Assembly (NCBI GenBank): GCA_947306495.1
Contig: CAMZGT010000012.1
Coordinates: 1-44,284 of the forward strand
Reading direction: 5' to 3'
Source: an uncultured Acinetobacter sp.
GTDB taxonomy: Bacteria > Cyanobacteriota > Vampirovibrionia > Gastranaerophilales > Gastranaerophilaceae
Length of the DNA stretch: 44,284 nucleotides
In this document: in pieces, positions 17,968 through 25,916 of the stretch
Position numbering within the stretch: position 1 is the first letter of the stretch
How the letters are laid out: every line of letters starts with the position of its first letter
Notes under the pieces: model-generated
What the model saw: the letters and a program-made list of their open reading frames with translations, nothing else
Database searches by the model: none
Told to the model about the DNA's origin: nothing
Program-made: the position numbers and the translations under genes

Positions 17968-18792
17968 ATGGCAGATTTGATTGAAAAACTTAAAGAAATC
18001 GGATTTAACACATACGAAGCAAAGGTCTATGTTGCGCTCTTAAAAAAATATCCTGCAACCGGTTATGAAGTTGCTAAACTTGCAAATATTCCGCAATCAA
18101 GGACATATGATACCTTGAAGGTTTTAGAGGAGAAAAACATAGTTATTGCAAATAACGATAAACCAATTGTTTATACTCCTATTAAACCAAAACAATTAAC
18201 TTCTAATTTTCAAAAGAAAGTGGATTCTGCAATAAAATTCTTAGACAAGCATTTACCTAATGTAAAAGAAGACTATAATGAACCTATAATAACGCTTTCA
18301 GGAAAACAAAATATTCAGGAAAAAATTATTGAGGTTATACAAAACGCAAAGCGTGAAATATACATGGAGGTTTGGGCTCAAGATTTTAAACTTTTTGAAA
18401 AAGAACTTTTAGCAGCATACAACCGAAATGTAGAAATAAGAATTGTAGGGTATGATAATTTGAATTCGCGCTTTGGAATGATTTTTGAGCATGCATTTGC
18501 CAGAGATATTGAGATGTCGCTGGGCGGCAGAATGATTGTAATAGCGGCGGATGACTCTGAAGGTATTATAGGAAAGGTCTCTTCTTTAAAGAATGACGTT
18601 TCTGATACAAGCACTATTTGGACAAAAAATAAAGGTATTGTTTTTATTATTAAAGAATTTATAGTGCATGATATGTATCTTATTGATGTTGAAGAAAATC
18701 TTGTTGAACAGATGAAATACATTTACGGCAAAGGATTTAAACGCCTTAAGGACAAGGTGTTAGGAAATAATGCAACTTATATTATACACTAG
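17968..18792 (+). CDS. TrmB-like transcriptional regulator
   Basis: 274 residues. Residues 1-75 form a TrmB-type winged helix (IGFNTYEAKVYVALLKKYPATGYEVAKLANIPQSRTYDTLKVLEEKNIV, the typical HTH with 'SRTYDTL' recognition helix). Residues about 105-270 resemble the PLD-like effector domain (AKREIYMEVWAQDFKLFEKELLAA, VEIRIVGYDN). In archaea such proteins bind sugars and control transport or metabolism; the ligand here is unknown. The start codon lies 118 bases from the divergent start of gene A, making control of A plausible. Its stop overlaps the convergent gene by 4 bases. Confidence 0.85.
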   Translation: MADLIEKLKEIGFNTYEAKVYVALLKKYPATGYEVAKLANIPQSRTYDTLKVLEEKNIVIANNDKPIVYTPIKPKQLTSNFQKKVDSAIKFLDKHLPNVKEDYNEPIITLSGKQNIQEKIIEVIQNAKREIYMEVWAQDFKLFEKELLAAYNRNVEIRIVGYDNLNSRFGMIFEHAFARDIEMSLGGRMIVIAADDSEGIIGKVSSLKNDVSDTSTIWTKNKGIVFIIKEFIVHDMYLIDVEENLVEQMKYIYGKGFKRLKDKVLGNNATYIIH

Positions 18793-19397
18793 TCGTCATA
18801 TTTGTCGGAATCGCCGGATTTAAATTTTAAATAAAAAACATCCCCAGGATTTATCTCAATTTCTTCGCCATTTTCAACATATGATAACGGTGAATCTTTA
18901 TAAACTTGTTGAACTCCTGAAACAAGGCGATTACCTTCTTCATTTTTTATCATACCTTCAGCAAGTGAGATTCCCTGACCGAAACCCTTTACAAAAAATC
19001 CGCCAACTTGTGAAACTACTTTTTTTGCAGCTTTACCTTTATCAATATTTTTTATTTCATTTTTTGAGATAACGTTTTTTGTATATTTACCGATGTATTC
19101 TTCTTGTATGGTTACTATATTCCAATTGTCAACATACTGGTATGGGCAAAGGTAAAAATAAGCATTGCGTTTGCCGCGTTTTGGAGGAACAACTTTATTA
19201 ACTTTACATCTTAATGTACTTCCTGCTTTTAAAGCGTGTTCGTGTACGTTTACATCTTCAAGTATTTTTACATCAAACTCTTTTGAAGGATTTGCTGTGC
19301 TAAAGTGTTCTGTAGCTTCTACTTTTATATTCGTAGAAGCATTTGCGGAAATAGTTGTTAAAAAACAAATAATTAAACATATTATGAATTTTTTCAT
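18789..19397 (-). CDS. Exported protein of unknown function
   Basis: 202 residues. Signal peptide MKKFIICLIICFLTTISANAS (ANA-S cleavage). The mature part begins with strands containing FDVKILEDVNVHEHALKAGSTLRCKVNKVVPPKRGKRNAYF, a 'high initial value, then beta-barrel-like' pattern seen in envelope-associated proteins, and has a central Lys/Gly-rich helix with GGFFVKGFGQGISLAEG. GGGGAA precedes the ATG. It begins 13 bases after the DUF115 gene in the same direction, so it probably closes that unit. Confidence 0.7.
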   Translation of the reverse strand: MKKFIICLIICFLTTISANASTNIKVEATEHFSTANPSKEFDVKILEDVNVHEHALKAGSTLRCKVNKVVPPKRGKRNAYFYLCPYQYVDNWNIVTIQEEYIGKYTKNVISKNEIKNIDKGKAAKKVVSQVGGFFVKGFGQGISLAEGMIKNEEGNRLVSGVQQVYKDSPLSYVENGEEIEINPGDVFYLKFKSGDSDKYDD

Positions 19398-19410
19398 TTT
19401 ATTAATTCCC

Positions 19411-21093
19411 CTATATAAGATGATTTTTTTGTAATGTTTCTATTACATATTTAACTGCTGATTTTGTTTCACTAAGGAAGTTATCTATTAAACTTTCTTC
19501 ATTTGGTGATTGAAGGATTTTTAGCACTTCTGCCTGTAAATATTGATACATCAAAGATGATTTTACAATTGTAGAAATTAATGCTGGAGAAAAGGAACCT
19601 TTTGATAATAATTCTATTACTCTGTTAATCAGAGCGAGTTCTTCTTCAATCCATTCCTTTGTCTGTATTTTGAATGGCTGAACTTCGCCTAAAATTATTG
19701 CTGTTGTATTTGCTGTTACATTAAAGTCTATATTATCAAATTGGACATTTTTCATTCCATTAATTTTTGCGCCAAAAGAAGTTGTGTTGTAGACGTTGTT
19801 TAAATCTAATTCTTTTATAATTGACTCAAAATGTTTTATGAAAGTTGCATAATCACCTCTTGTTTCAACATCTTCTCCTGTTACGGAAACAACCTTTACA
19901 AGCTCTTTTGTATTAGATTCGGATTCTACAATTACGTTTCCGTCGCCTGTTTTTGCAGCAGTTTCACCTGATGCGTACGCTTCATTGCCTTTAAAAGCTA
20001 AATCCAAACCTGCAAAGATAACTTTACTAAATCCCATTCTCTCAGCTGTTACCAGTGCCATTATGGCAGTGGAGCCGCCTGTTTCGTATGTGGAAATTTC
20101 AGGATTATATTGCATTAATTTTTTTATTAAAGAGTCGTTTTGTGCAAAAGAAATAAAAGTTTTTCTGAATGGTTTTGATAAACTCACCGGTTCAGAACGT
20201 AAATCCATTATACAATTGGTATTCGATATAGAATTATCTAAACCCGTGTACGTTTCTGCTATATTTTCAGGGTCCAGAGCAACTACAAAATCAGGGGTGA
20301 TTTCGTTCTCTTGCAAAATTCTTAATGTTTTATTTACTGCAAACAGTACAAATTTGTTGCGATTTGCTTTAATTTTTTCAATATTTTCTTTTAAAGACGG
20401 ACCTGCAGCTGCAATAAGCGCAGTTTGTCCCACAAACTTGTCTTCTAAATCTGAAAGTTTGTATGCGTTACCTGAGTTTATTGTACTGATATTTTTTAAG
20501 GTATTAAATAACCATGTTCTTGTATATTTTAAGATTGTTGTAACGTCAACCATTTTCGTTTTGCAAACTTCGTATACTTTTTGCGTGAATTCAATTAATT
20601 CGTTACTTTTCACGATAGCATAGTTTTTAAGGTAGACTACTTCAACTTTGTCTTTTGTTAAATAAACCTCTTCCAATTTCTTTAAGAGTTCTTCTTGATT
20701 GTCGTATATGAATACCCTGCCGCTTGATAGGTGCTCTGAAATATCAACATTTGAAAGCACAAAGTGTAATAATTTTGTATCAGGTTCATAAATAAATATT
20801 TTTGACGGATACATATTGAAAGTTTCATCCAACAAATAGCATAAACCAATTCCGAATGTTACAATAATATCATTTGGATTCATTTCTTGTTTTATAGTAT
20901 TGATGAGCATTTCTCTAACGGCTTCGCGCGGATTCTTCAAATCGTCCATCGGGATTTCGTTTTTTAAAATTACGTAGTCTTGTGATTCTGCTATACAATA
21001 CGATATGTCCCATCTGGATTCTTCCAATTTCATAGTTCTTAAACGAGAAACTAAATCCGGATTGTTAATAAACTCTAAATTCTTTTCTAACAT
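19411..21093 (-). CDS. DUF115 / Maf-like protein (MptE-like Rossmann domain)
   Basis: 560 residues. The central domain (about 222-400) carries the DUF115 signature: TALIAAAGPSLKENIEKIK, FVLFAVNKTLRILQENEITPDFVVALDPE, then ETGGSTAIMALVTAERMGFSKVIFAGLDLAFKGNEAYA. The N-terminal 200 residues correspond to the Maf-type region. In flagellated bacteria such proteins act in sialic/pseudaminic-type glycosylation of flagellin; the superfamily also includes archaeal pterin kinases. No flagellar genes are seen here, so a surface-glycan role is the best guess. Upstream gap 72 bases to the exported paralogue; the downstream gap is 13 bases. Confidence 0.85.
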   Translation of the reverse strand: MLEKNLEFINNPDLVSRLRTMKLEESRWDISYCIAESQDYVILKNEIPMDDLKNPREAVREMLINTIKQEMNPNDIIVTFGIGLCYLLDETFNMYPSKIFIYEPDTKLLHFVLSNVDISEHLSSGRVFIYDNQEELLKKLEEVYLTKDKVEVVYLKNYAIVKSNELIEFTQKVYEVCKTKMVDVTTILKYTRTWLFNTLKNISTINSGNAYKLSDLEDKFVGQTALIAAAGPSLKENIEKIKANRNKFVLFAVNKTLRILQENEITPDFVVALDPENIAETYTGLDNSISNTNCIMDLRSEPVSLSKPFRKTFISFAQNDSLIKKLMQYNPEISTYETGGSTAIMALVTAERMGFSKVIFAGLDLAFKGNEAYASGETAAKTGDGNVIVESESNTKELVKVVSVTGEDVETRGDYATFIKHFESIIKELDLNNVYNTTSFGAKINGMKNVQFDNIDFNVTANTTAIILGEVQPFKIQTKEWIEEELALINRVIELLSKGSFSPALISTIVKSSLMYQYLQAEVLKILQSPNEESLIDNFLSETKSAVKYVIETLQKNHLI

Positions 21094-21165
21094 ACAAAAT
21101 CCTCAGCTTTACTTATTACAAATTAACATATATTTTAAGAAATGTAAACATCGTAAGGCTTTAAT

Positions 21166-22056
21166 TTATTGTCTTTCATCAATATTTTTTTCAAATTGAT
21201 TGAAAATATCGCTTCCGACGAGTTGTTCCAATTGAGAGCGTTTGTCAAAATATTGCCCGCGAGCTTTTATTTGTTCGTCCATAGCTTCTCTATAAAAAGT
21301 ATCAGTTATTATAACAACCTCTTTTTTTAGGTTTTGAGATTTTTTGTATACATCCAGACGTTGGTTAACTATTTTTGTCGACATGTCATAGAGCATTCTT
21401 GACGTCATATAATCATAGTACAAGTTAACTATTTTTTGTTGAAGTTCATCAACCTTTCTTACAAGAATAATCATATCTGCATCAGTTACCTGAGTATATT
21501 TGTAATTTAATGCTTTTGTATCTTGTGACATTATGCCCAGCGTATTCCCTCCAATAAGAGCTGCGGATGCCAAAACCGGGTTCCCTGTACCTGCACCTAA
21601 GAATGTTGACATGCCCGCTATTGTTGATAAAACTTTTTTAATGGCTCCTTCGTCCGGTTTGTCTTTATCAGGATTTGAAAGTTTATATATGGCAAATTTT
21701 ATAGTATCACTTTTCATTGCGGCACCTTGCCATAATAGTGATAAATCATCAAGCATTTCATTATAATCTAAATCTATTGATTTGGATATGTCTAAGGCCA
21801 TTGCCTTTATACTTAAATCTGCATAAGTCGGATTTTCTTTTTTTTCATCTTTTTTTGCGATATGTTTAACGTCTGCTTTTGATGTACTCACGTCAATCTT
21901 CTTGCTTTTGTCTATTTTTGATTCGGGAACATCGGCCGTGCCAAATCGGTACATAATGTCTTTCGGATATTTAATGCTGTCTGCATTTGTGGAAAAACAA
22001 ACGTTTGCAGTTAGTATAAATGCAAGTAAGGATGTAATAATTTTATTTCTTTTCAT
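21166..22056 (-). CDS. Exported paralogue 2 of a tandem pair, helical hairpin-like, unknown
   Basis: 296 residues from ATG 22056, chosen because it starts a signal peptide (MKRNKIITSLLAFILTANVCFS) and has GGAGGTAAT just upstream; the frame stays open 28 codons further but without a plausible start context. It overlaps the upstream paralogue by 14 bases. Shared features with that gene: DLSLLWQGA, a Gly/Ala-rich central segment, and long C-terminal helices (KVDELQQKIVNLYYDYMTSRMLYD, then RGQYFDKRSQLEQLVG). The latter resembles the helical hairpin of outer-membrane efflux (TolC-like) proteins, but the protein is too short for a full TolC. Function unknown. Confidence 0.75.
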   Translation of the reverse strand: MKRNKIITSLLAFILTANVCFSTNADSIKYPKDIMYRFGTADVPESKIDKSKKIDVSTSKADVKHIAKKDEKKENPTYADLSIKAMALDISKSIDLDYNEMLDDLSLLWQGAAMKSDTIKFAIYKLSNPDKDKPDEGAIKKVLSTIAGMSTFLGAGTGNPVLASAALIGGNTLGIMSQDTKALNYKYTQVTDADMIILVRKVDELQQKIVNLYYDYMTSRMLYDMSTKIVNQRLDVYKKSQNLKKEVVIITDTFYREAMDEQIKARGQYFDKRSQLEQLVGSDIFNQFEKNIDERQ

Positions 22057-22909
22057 TATTACCTCCGTTCTTTTTTTCGCTTGAAGTTTCTTTATATAAT
22101 ACTGAATCAAAATCATATTGATATAGCTCAAGTGAATCAACAGCTCGTTTACCGGCTAATCTTTGCAGTTGAATATGATATTTTTTCGCGGATTGCTCCA
22201 AATTGAATTCTTGAATTCGCATGCCGTCATACAGGGAAGAATTTATCGCTATTTCAAGTATATCTCCGCCTTGAATGGCTTTTGAATAATTTTTACTATA
22301 TAAAATCATTTTTGAGCGTGTGTCTTTAAGTAATCCAAGTGTGTTTTTATAGTTATAGTAAGAACTTATTAGCGAATCTTGTAGATTTTCAACCATGCCT
22401 GCAAGTTCTATCAATTCTGTATCGGTCAAAGGTGTTTCTTGAGGAAGATTTTTTTTGTTAAGAAGTCCTTGAGCAAGCCTGCCGGCAGAGAAAGCTGAAG
22501 TTTGAATACCATAATTAGCACCCATTAGGCTGGGAACAAATGAAGCCCCAGAAATTATTGCGGAAAGAGTTTTTGCCATTAGTGAAGAATGTATTCTTCT
22601 CTGTGATTCTGGAGTGGCAAGTTTTTTCAGGGCAAATTCTATAACTTGATTGTTCTCAATGGTACCTTTCCATAAAAGTTCCAAATCTTTTATATCATGT
22701 TCTTTTTGCTTTTCTACAATGTTAGCTATTTCTTCTGAATTGTTTATTAGTAATGAACCCTGTATTTTCTTTGTTCCGTCATTAAGTTCAATTTTCGGCT
22801 GCTCCACTTCATTTTTATTAAGCGTCACAACACCGGAGCTCCCAATTCCGAAAGCAGTTTGTGAAAGTATTAAAGTGGATAATAAATATACTCCCAATAA
22901 CTTTTTCAT
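22043..22909 (-). CDS. Exported paralogue 1 of a tandem pair, unknown
   Basis: 288 residues from ATG 22909 (signal peptide MKKLLGVYLLSTLILSQTAFG). It aligns with the next gene along its length: DLELLWKGTIENNQVIEFALKKL against DLSLLWQGAAMKSDTIKFAIYKL; TDTELIELAGMVENLQDSLISSYYNYKN against TDADMIILVRKVDELQQKIVNLYYDYMT; and a closing FNLEQSAKKYHIQLQRLAG. No family is recognised; helical C-terminal part suggests an envelope-spanning or coiled-coil role. First gene of a probable four-gene unit ending with DUF115 and a small exported protein. Confidence 0.75.
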   Translation of the reverse strand: MKKLLGVYLLSTLILSQTAFGIGSSGVVTLNKNEVEQPKIELNDGTKKIQGSLLINNSEEIANIVEKQKEHDIKDLELLWKGTIENNQVIEFALKKLATPESQRRIHSSLMAKTLSAIISGASFVPSLMGANYGIQTSAFSAGRLAQGLLNKKNLPQETPLTDTELIELAGMVENLQDSLISSYYNYKNTLGLLKDTRSKMILYSKNYSKAIQGGDILEIAINSSLYDGMRIQEFNLEQSAKKYHIQLQRLAGKRAVDSLELYQYDFDSVLYKETSSEKKNGGNNEKK

Positions 22910-22915
22910 ACCATA

Positions 22916-22945
22916 TTTATAACCCAAAATGATTAAATAAATCAA
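22916..22945 (-). promoter_or_regulatory. Promoter of the exported-paralogue unit
   Basis: On the minus strand TTGATT (22945-22940), 18-base spacer, TATAAA (22921-22916), ending 6 bases before ATG 22909. This predicts a leaderless or near-leaderless message. Confidence 0.5.
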
Positions 22946-23049
22946 CTTTTGCGAAAATTATTTTGGCAAATATTATTAACAGTTTTTAAGTTTTTGCAAA
23001 TCCCCGATTTAGATGTTATTATTAAATAACTTATGGAGAGATGTGGAAA

Positions 23050-23541
23050 ATGAATTATCACAATATTACAAAAGACGATATGCTTAATGGTGACGGGTTA
23101 CGTGTAGTTTTATGGGTAGCAGGGTGTACACATCATTGTCAAGGGTGTCAAAATCCTATAACTTGGGATGTTACAGGCGGTATTCCTTATGATGAAGATG
23201 CAGAAAAAGAGCTGTTTGAAGCACTTGGTAAACCTTATGTTACCGGTATAACGTTCTCCGGCGGAGATCCGTTGCATCCGTTTAACAGAGAAGAAGTTTT
23301 TAGAATAGCAAAACGTGTAAGAGAAGAATTACCGGAAAAGACGATTTGGCTTTATACAGGTTTTCTTTGGGAAGAAATTATGGATATACCAGAAATAGCG
23401 TTACTGGATGTTGTTGCGGAAGGTAAATTTGTGGAAGAACTCCTCGATAACAGGCTGCATTGGGTAGGAAGTTCAAATCAGAGAGTTATTGATGTAAAAC
23501 GGACTTTAGAAAGCGGGCAGATTGTTTTACATGAGTCATAA
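23050..23541 (+). CDS. nrdG: Anaerobic ribonucleotide reductase-activating protein (radical SAM)
   Basis: 163 residues. Radical SAM cluster CTHHCQGC (C26, C30, C33, the CX3CX2C pattern), NPITWD, and SGGDPLHPFNREEV. It generates the glycyl radical on NrdD for oxygen-free dNTP synthesis, indicating anaerobic life. ATG 23050 is preferred because GGAGAG lies 10 bases upstream; ATG 23041 would be only one base from it. nrdD is not adjacent, unlike the common nrdDG arrangement. Its 3' end overlaps the convergent gene by 56 bases. Confidence 0.94.
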   Translation: MNYHNITKDDMLNGDGLRVVLWVAGCTHHCQGCQNPITWDVTGGIPYDEDAEKELFEALGKPYVTGITFSGGDPLHPFNREEVFRIAKRVREELPEKTIWLYTGFLWEEIMDIPEIALLDVVAEGKFVEELLDNRLHWVGSSNQRVIDVKRTLESGQIVLHES

Positions 23542-23881
23542 AAAAGAGGATTTTATCCAAGTTTCCTTGTTCGGAATGATAGCTTTGAGTAAGTTTTACG
23601 CGTTTTAGCAAGTGCAGTCTATCTAAAAACTCGGCTAATTTAGAACTTTCTTTAACTAAACTCATTTTGATTCTATATAAAGTTTGTCCTTTTTCGTGTG
23701 CAATATTCTTTCCGCTTGCTTTACGAGTAGAAATTCTTCCCACAATGTTATATCCATCCATAAAATTTTTGAGATATTCACAATTTTCAAAGGCTTGTTT
23801 TAATTCAGGTGTCCATTTTTTGCCTTTTGCAATTGCTTTCCCTTGAAAATTGGTGTTTTGGTTGATTGTTAAAACGTTCAT
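23486..23881 (-). CDS. Small basic protein with NTNFQGK N-terminus, unknown
   Basis: 131 residues, rich in Lys, no signal peptide or membrane segment. It starts MNVLTINQNTNFQGKAIAKGKKWTPELKQAF; I associate short 'NFxGK' openings with lineage-specific Gastranaerophilales proteins, from memory and unverified. AAGGAGT lies 5 bases upstream of the ATG, which supports a real gene. The last 18 codons overlap the end of nrdG on the other strand. No domain recognised; divergent from the uracil-DNA glycosylase gene by 90 bases. Confidence 0.65.
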   Translation of the reverse strand: MNVLTINQNTNFQGKAIAKGKKWTPELKQAFENCEYLKNFMDGYNIVGRISTRKASGKNIAHEKGQTLYRIKMSLVKESSKLAEFLDRLHLLKRVKLTQSYHSEQGNLDKILFFMTHVKQSARFLKSVLHQ

Positions 23882-23956
23882 GTGTACTCCTTTTGTTATT
23901 AATATAAATAATAAAACACGAAAAATTTTTTTTTGCTATAAAGTTTAAAATTTTGA

Positions 23957-23962
23957 TATAAA
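23957..23962 (+). promoter_or_regulatory. -10 element of the uracil-DNA glycosylase gene
   Basis: TGATATAAA (23954-23962) is an extended -10 ending 9 bases before ATG 23972. No Shine-Dalgarno fits, so a very short leader or leaderless start is predicted. Confidence 0.45.
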
Positions 23963-23971
23963 ATTATTTAT

Positions 23972-24556
23972 ATGTATGAAGAATTAGAAATAATCAGAAA
24001 AAAATGTTTAGATTGTCATAAATGTTCGCTAGTTGAAACCAGAACTAATATTGTTTTTTCTGATGGTTTGCCTAATTCTAAGCTTATGCTTATAGGAGAA
24101 GCTCCAGGTTTTTATGAAGATAAGCAAGGAAAACCTTTTGTTGGTAAAGCAGGACAACTTTTAGATAAGATTTTTATTTCTGTGGGACTTACAAGGCAAA
24201 AGGACGTTTATATTTGTAATACTCTAAAGTGTAGACCTCCAGGAAACAGAAACCCTTTGCCGAATGAAAAGGAAGCTTGTTGGGAGTATTTGAAAGCTCA
24301 AATTGACATAATAAAGCCAAAAATAATACTATTATGCGGAAATGTTGCCGTGCAATCTATATTAGGTGATATTGGTGGAATAACTCGCATACGGGGTAAA
24401 TGGTTCCAAGGTGGTGAAAATGTTCATGGTGCAAAATTGATGCCAATTTTTCATCCTTCATATCTTTTAAGGAATGATTCTCGTGAAAAAGGTAGTCCTA
24501 AATGGCTTATGTGGCAAGATATACAAGAAATCAAACGTGAGTATGACAAACTGTAG
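23972..24556 (+). CDS. Family 4 uracil-DNA glycosylase, Fe-S type
   Basis: 194 residues. It removes uracil from DNA. Motif GEAPG (42-46), PFVGKAGQLLD, NTLKCRPPGNRNP and the C-terminal motif HPSYLLR (161-167). Cysteines C12, C15, C87 and C103 have the spacing of the 4Fe-4S ligands of this family. Its 3' end overlaps the convergent ribD by 26 bases. Confidence 0.94.
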   Translation: MYEELEIIRKKCLDCHKCSLVETRTNIVFSDGLPNSKLMLIGEAPGFYEDKQGKPFVGKAGQLLDKIFISVGLTRQKDVYICNTLKCRPPGNRNPLPNEKEACWEYLKAQIDIIKPKIILLCGNVAVQSILGDIGGITRIRGKWFQGGENVHGAKLMPIFHPSYLLRNDSREKGSPKWLMWQDIQEIKREYDKL

Positions 24557-25550
24557 ATTTTATTAAGATGTCTTCATCAAATTTTTTTACTTCATATATT
24601 TTTAGTTTTATTGAATCGTCTATGTTTAATATGTTATCCCCGTCAAAGCAGCTCTTTCCATTATTGTCATTTAGAATTTTCGCTCCGATAAATTGATAAA
24701 TTTCATCAATAAGTCCTTCTCTTAACAAAGCTCCTGCCAAAGTTCCGCCGCATTCAACAAAAACAGAGCAAACTCCTTTACTATATAGCAATTTCATGAC
24801 TTTTAATAAATCTATTTGTCCGTCTTTTAGTCCTATATCGCTGTTTATAGTTAAAACTTTTCCCTGATTATAAATAATAGAATCTTTAGGAACACGATTA
24901 TTCTTATCTAATATGCATTTAAACCTATGTTCCATCCTCGGATTATCGCTAATTACAGTATTAGAAGAAGTCATAATACAGTCAAATACTTTACGTATTT
25001 TGCGTGCAGCTTTCCTTGACTCATTAGACGTAATCCATTTTGAATCACCTGTTTTTGTTCCTATTTTGCCATCCATCGTTGTCGCTGTTTTTAAAACTAT
25101 GTATGGAAGATTTTTGGTCATATTTTTTATGAATACACGATTCAAAAATTTTGCTTCATTCTCCATTATGCCGCCAACAACTTCTATTCCTGCTTTTTTA
25201 AGAACAGAAATCCCGTCTACTTTAGGGTTAATATCTTTCATACCATACACAACACGTTTAATTTTTTTCTCAATAATTATATCGGTGCATGGCGGGGTTT
25301 TACCTTGATGAGAACACGGTTCAAGGTTGACATACAGAGTTCCGCCTTCTGCTTCATTGTTTTTTACTTTCAATAAAGCATCACGCTCTGCATGGTTGTC
25401 ACCATATTTTTTATGATAACCTTTAGAAATTACATTACCGCACTTATCCAACACAACGCAACCCACAAGAGGATTAGGCGAAACTTTTCCTACTCCTTTT
25501 AAAGCAAGTTTTATAGCTTGCCGCATGTACTTTTCATCTTGGTTAATCAT
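24531..25550 (-). CDS. ribD: Bifunctional riboflavin deaminase/reductase
   Basis: 339 residues. The N-terminal deaminase (1-145) has the zinc motif H53-A-E and PCSHQGKTPPC (C79, C88); the C-terminal reductase (146-339) opens LPYIVLKTATTMDGKIGTKTGDSKWITS. It catalyses the second and third steps of riboflavin synthesis. No FMN riboswitch and no other rib genes are visible. It follows the RHH gene by 6 bases, suggesting one transcript. The reductase is slightly short but has its core motifs. Confidence 0.94.
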   Translation of the reverse strand: MINQDEKYMRQAIKLALKGVGKVSPNPLVGCVVLDKCGNVISKGYHKKYGDNHAERDALLKVKNNEAEGGTLYVNLEPCSHQGKTPPCTDIIIEKKIKRVVYGMKDINPKVDGISVLKKAGIEVVGGIMENEAKFLNRVFIKNMTKNLPYIVLKTATTMDGKIGTKTGDSKWITSNESRKAARKIRKVFDCIMTSSNTVISDNPRMEHRFKCILDKNNRVPKDSIIYNQGKVLTINSDIGLKDGQIDLLKVMKLLYSKGVCSVFVECGGTLAGALLREGLIDEIYQFIGAKILNDNNGKSCFDGDNILNIDDSIKLKIYEVKKFDEDILIKSTVCHTHV

Positions 25551-25556
25551 AACAAA

Positions 25557-25745
25557 TTAATCTAAAAGTTCTGATAAAATAGTTGCATTTTTTTCTGCTT
25601 TAAGATTGTTGGAAATTTTGTTACGCTTGATATAGACTCGTAAAGCTTCACGAATCAATTCACTTCTTGTTCTCTGTTCAGAAGAAGCAATGCTGTCAAC
25701 TCTATCTAAAAAATCATTTGACATTGATATTAAAACTCTTGCCAT
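25557..25745 (-). CDS. Ribbon-helix-helix (CopG/Arc-type) DNA-binding protein
   Basis: 62 residues from ATG 25745, chosen for GGAGGG 5 bases upstream rather than the earlier in-frame start at 25760. MARVLISMSNDFLDRVDSIASSEQRTRSELIREALRVYI is the RHH pattern: N-terminal strand, then two helices with RSELIREAL. Proteins like this are usually dimeric repressors or antitoxins. No toxin gene is adjacent; downstream is ribD, and the divergent neighbour is gene B, whose promoter lies in the shared 171-base intergenic region. Confidence 0.88.
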   Translation of the reverse strand: MARVLISMSNDFLDRVDSIASSEQRTRSELIREALRVYIKRNKISNNLKAEKNATILSELLD

Positions 25746-25766
25746 ATTCCCTCCAATCACATGTAT

Positions 25767-25794
25767 ATTATAGCATATCCATAATTTATCACAA
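25767..25794 (-). promoter_or_regulatory. Promoter of the RHH-ribD unit
   Basis: On the minus strand TTGTGA (25794-25789), 16-base spacer, and an extended -10 TGCTATAAT (25775-25767). It is placed 21 bases before ATG 25745. Confidence 0.65.
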
Positions 25795-25875
25795 TCATAT
25801 AAATTTTATATATTTTGATTGTAAAGTTTTATTAAGAAAACATTTCGAAATAGGCAATTTTACATGGTTATAGAA

Positions 25876-25888
25876 CTTTATATATATA
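25876..25888 (+). promoter_or_regulatory. CTTTATATATATA box of gene B
   Basis: Identical to the boxes of A and C and 28 bases before ATG 25917. GGCAATTTT (25853-25861) lies 14 bases upstream, the same spacing as before gene A. Confidence 0.65.
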
Positions 25889-25916
25889 CATAGGGATAAA
25901 ACAGGGAGAAAAGAAT

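Noticed and set aside
25557-25745. Toxin-antitoxin pair with the RHH protein as antitoxin
   Set aside because: Neighbours are ribD and gene B, neither a toxin family; no small partner gene lies on either side.
24531-25800. FMN riboswitch for ribD
   Set aside because: The gene follows an RHH gene by six bases and no riboswitch-like conserved segment is upstream.
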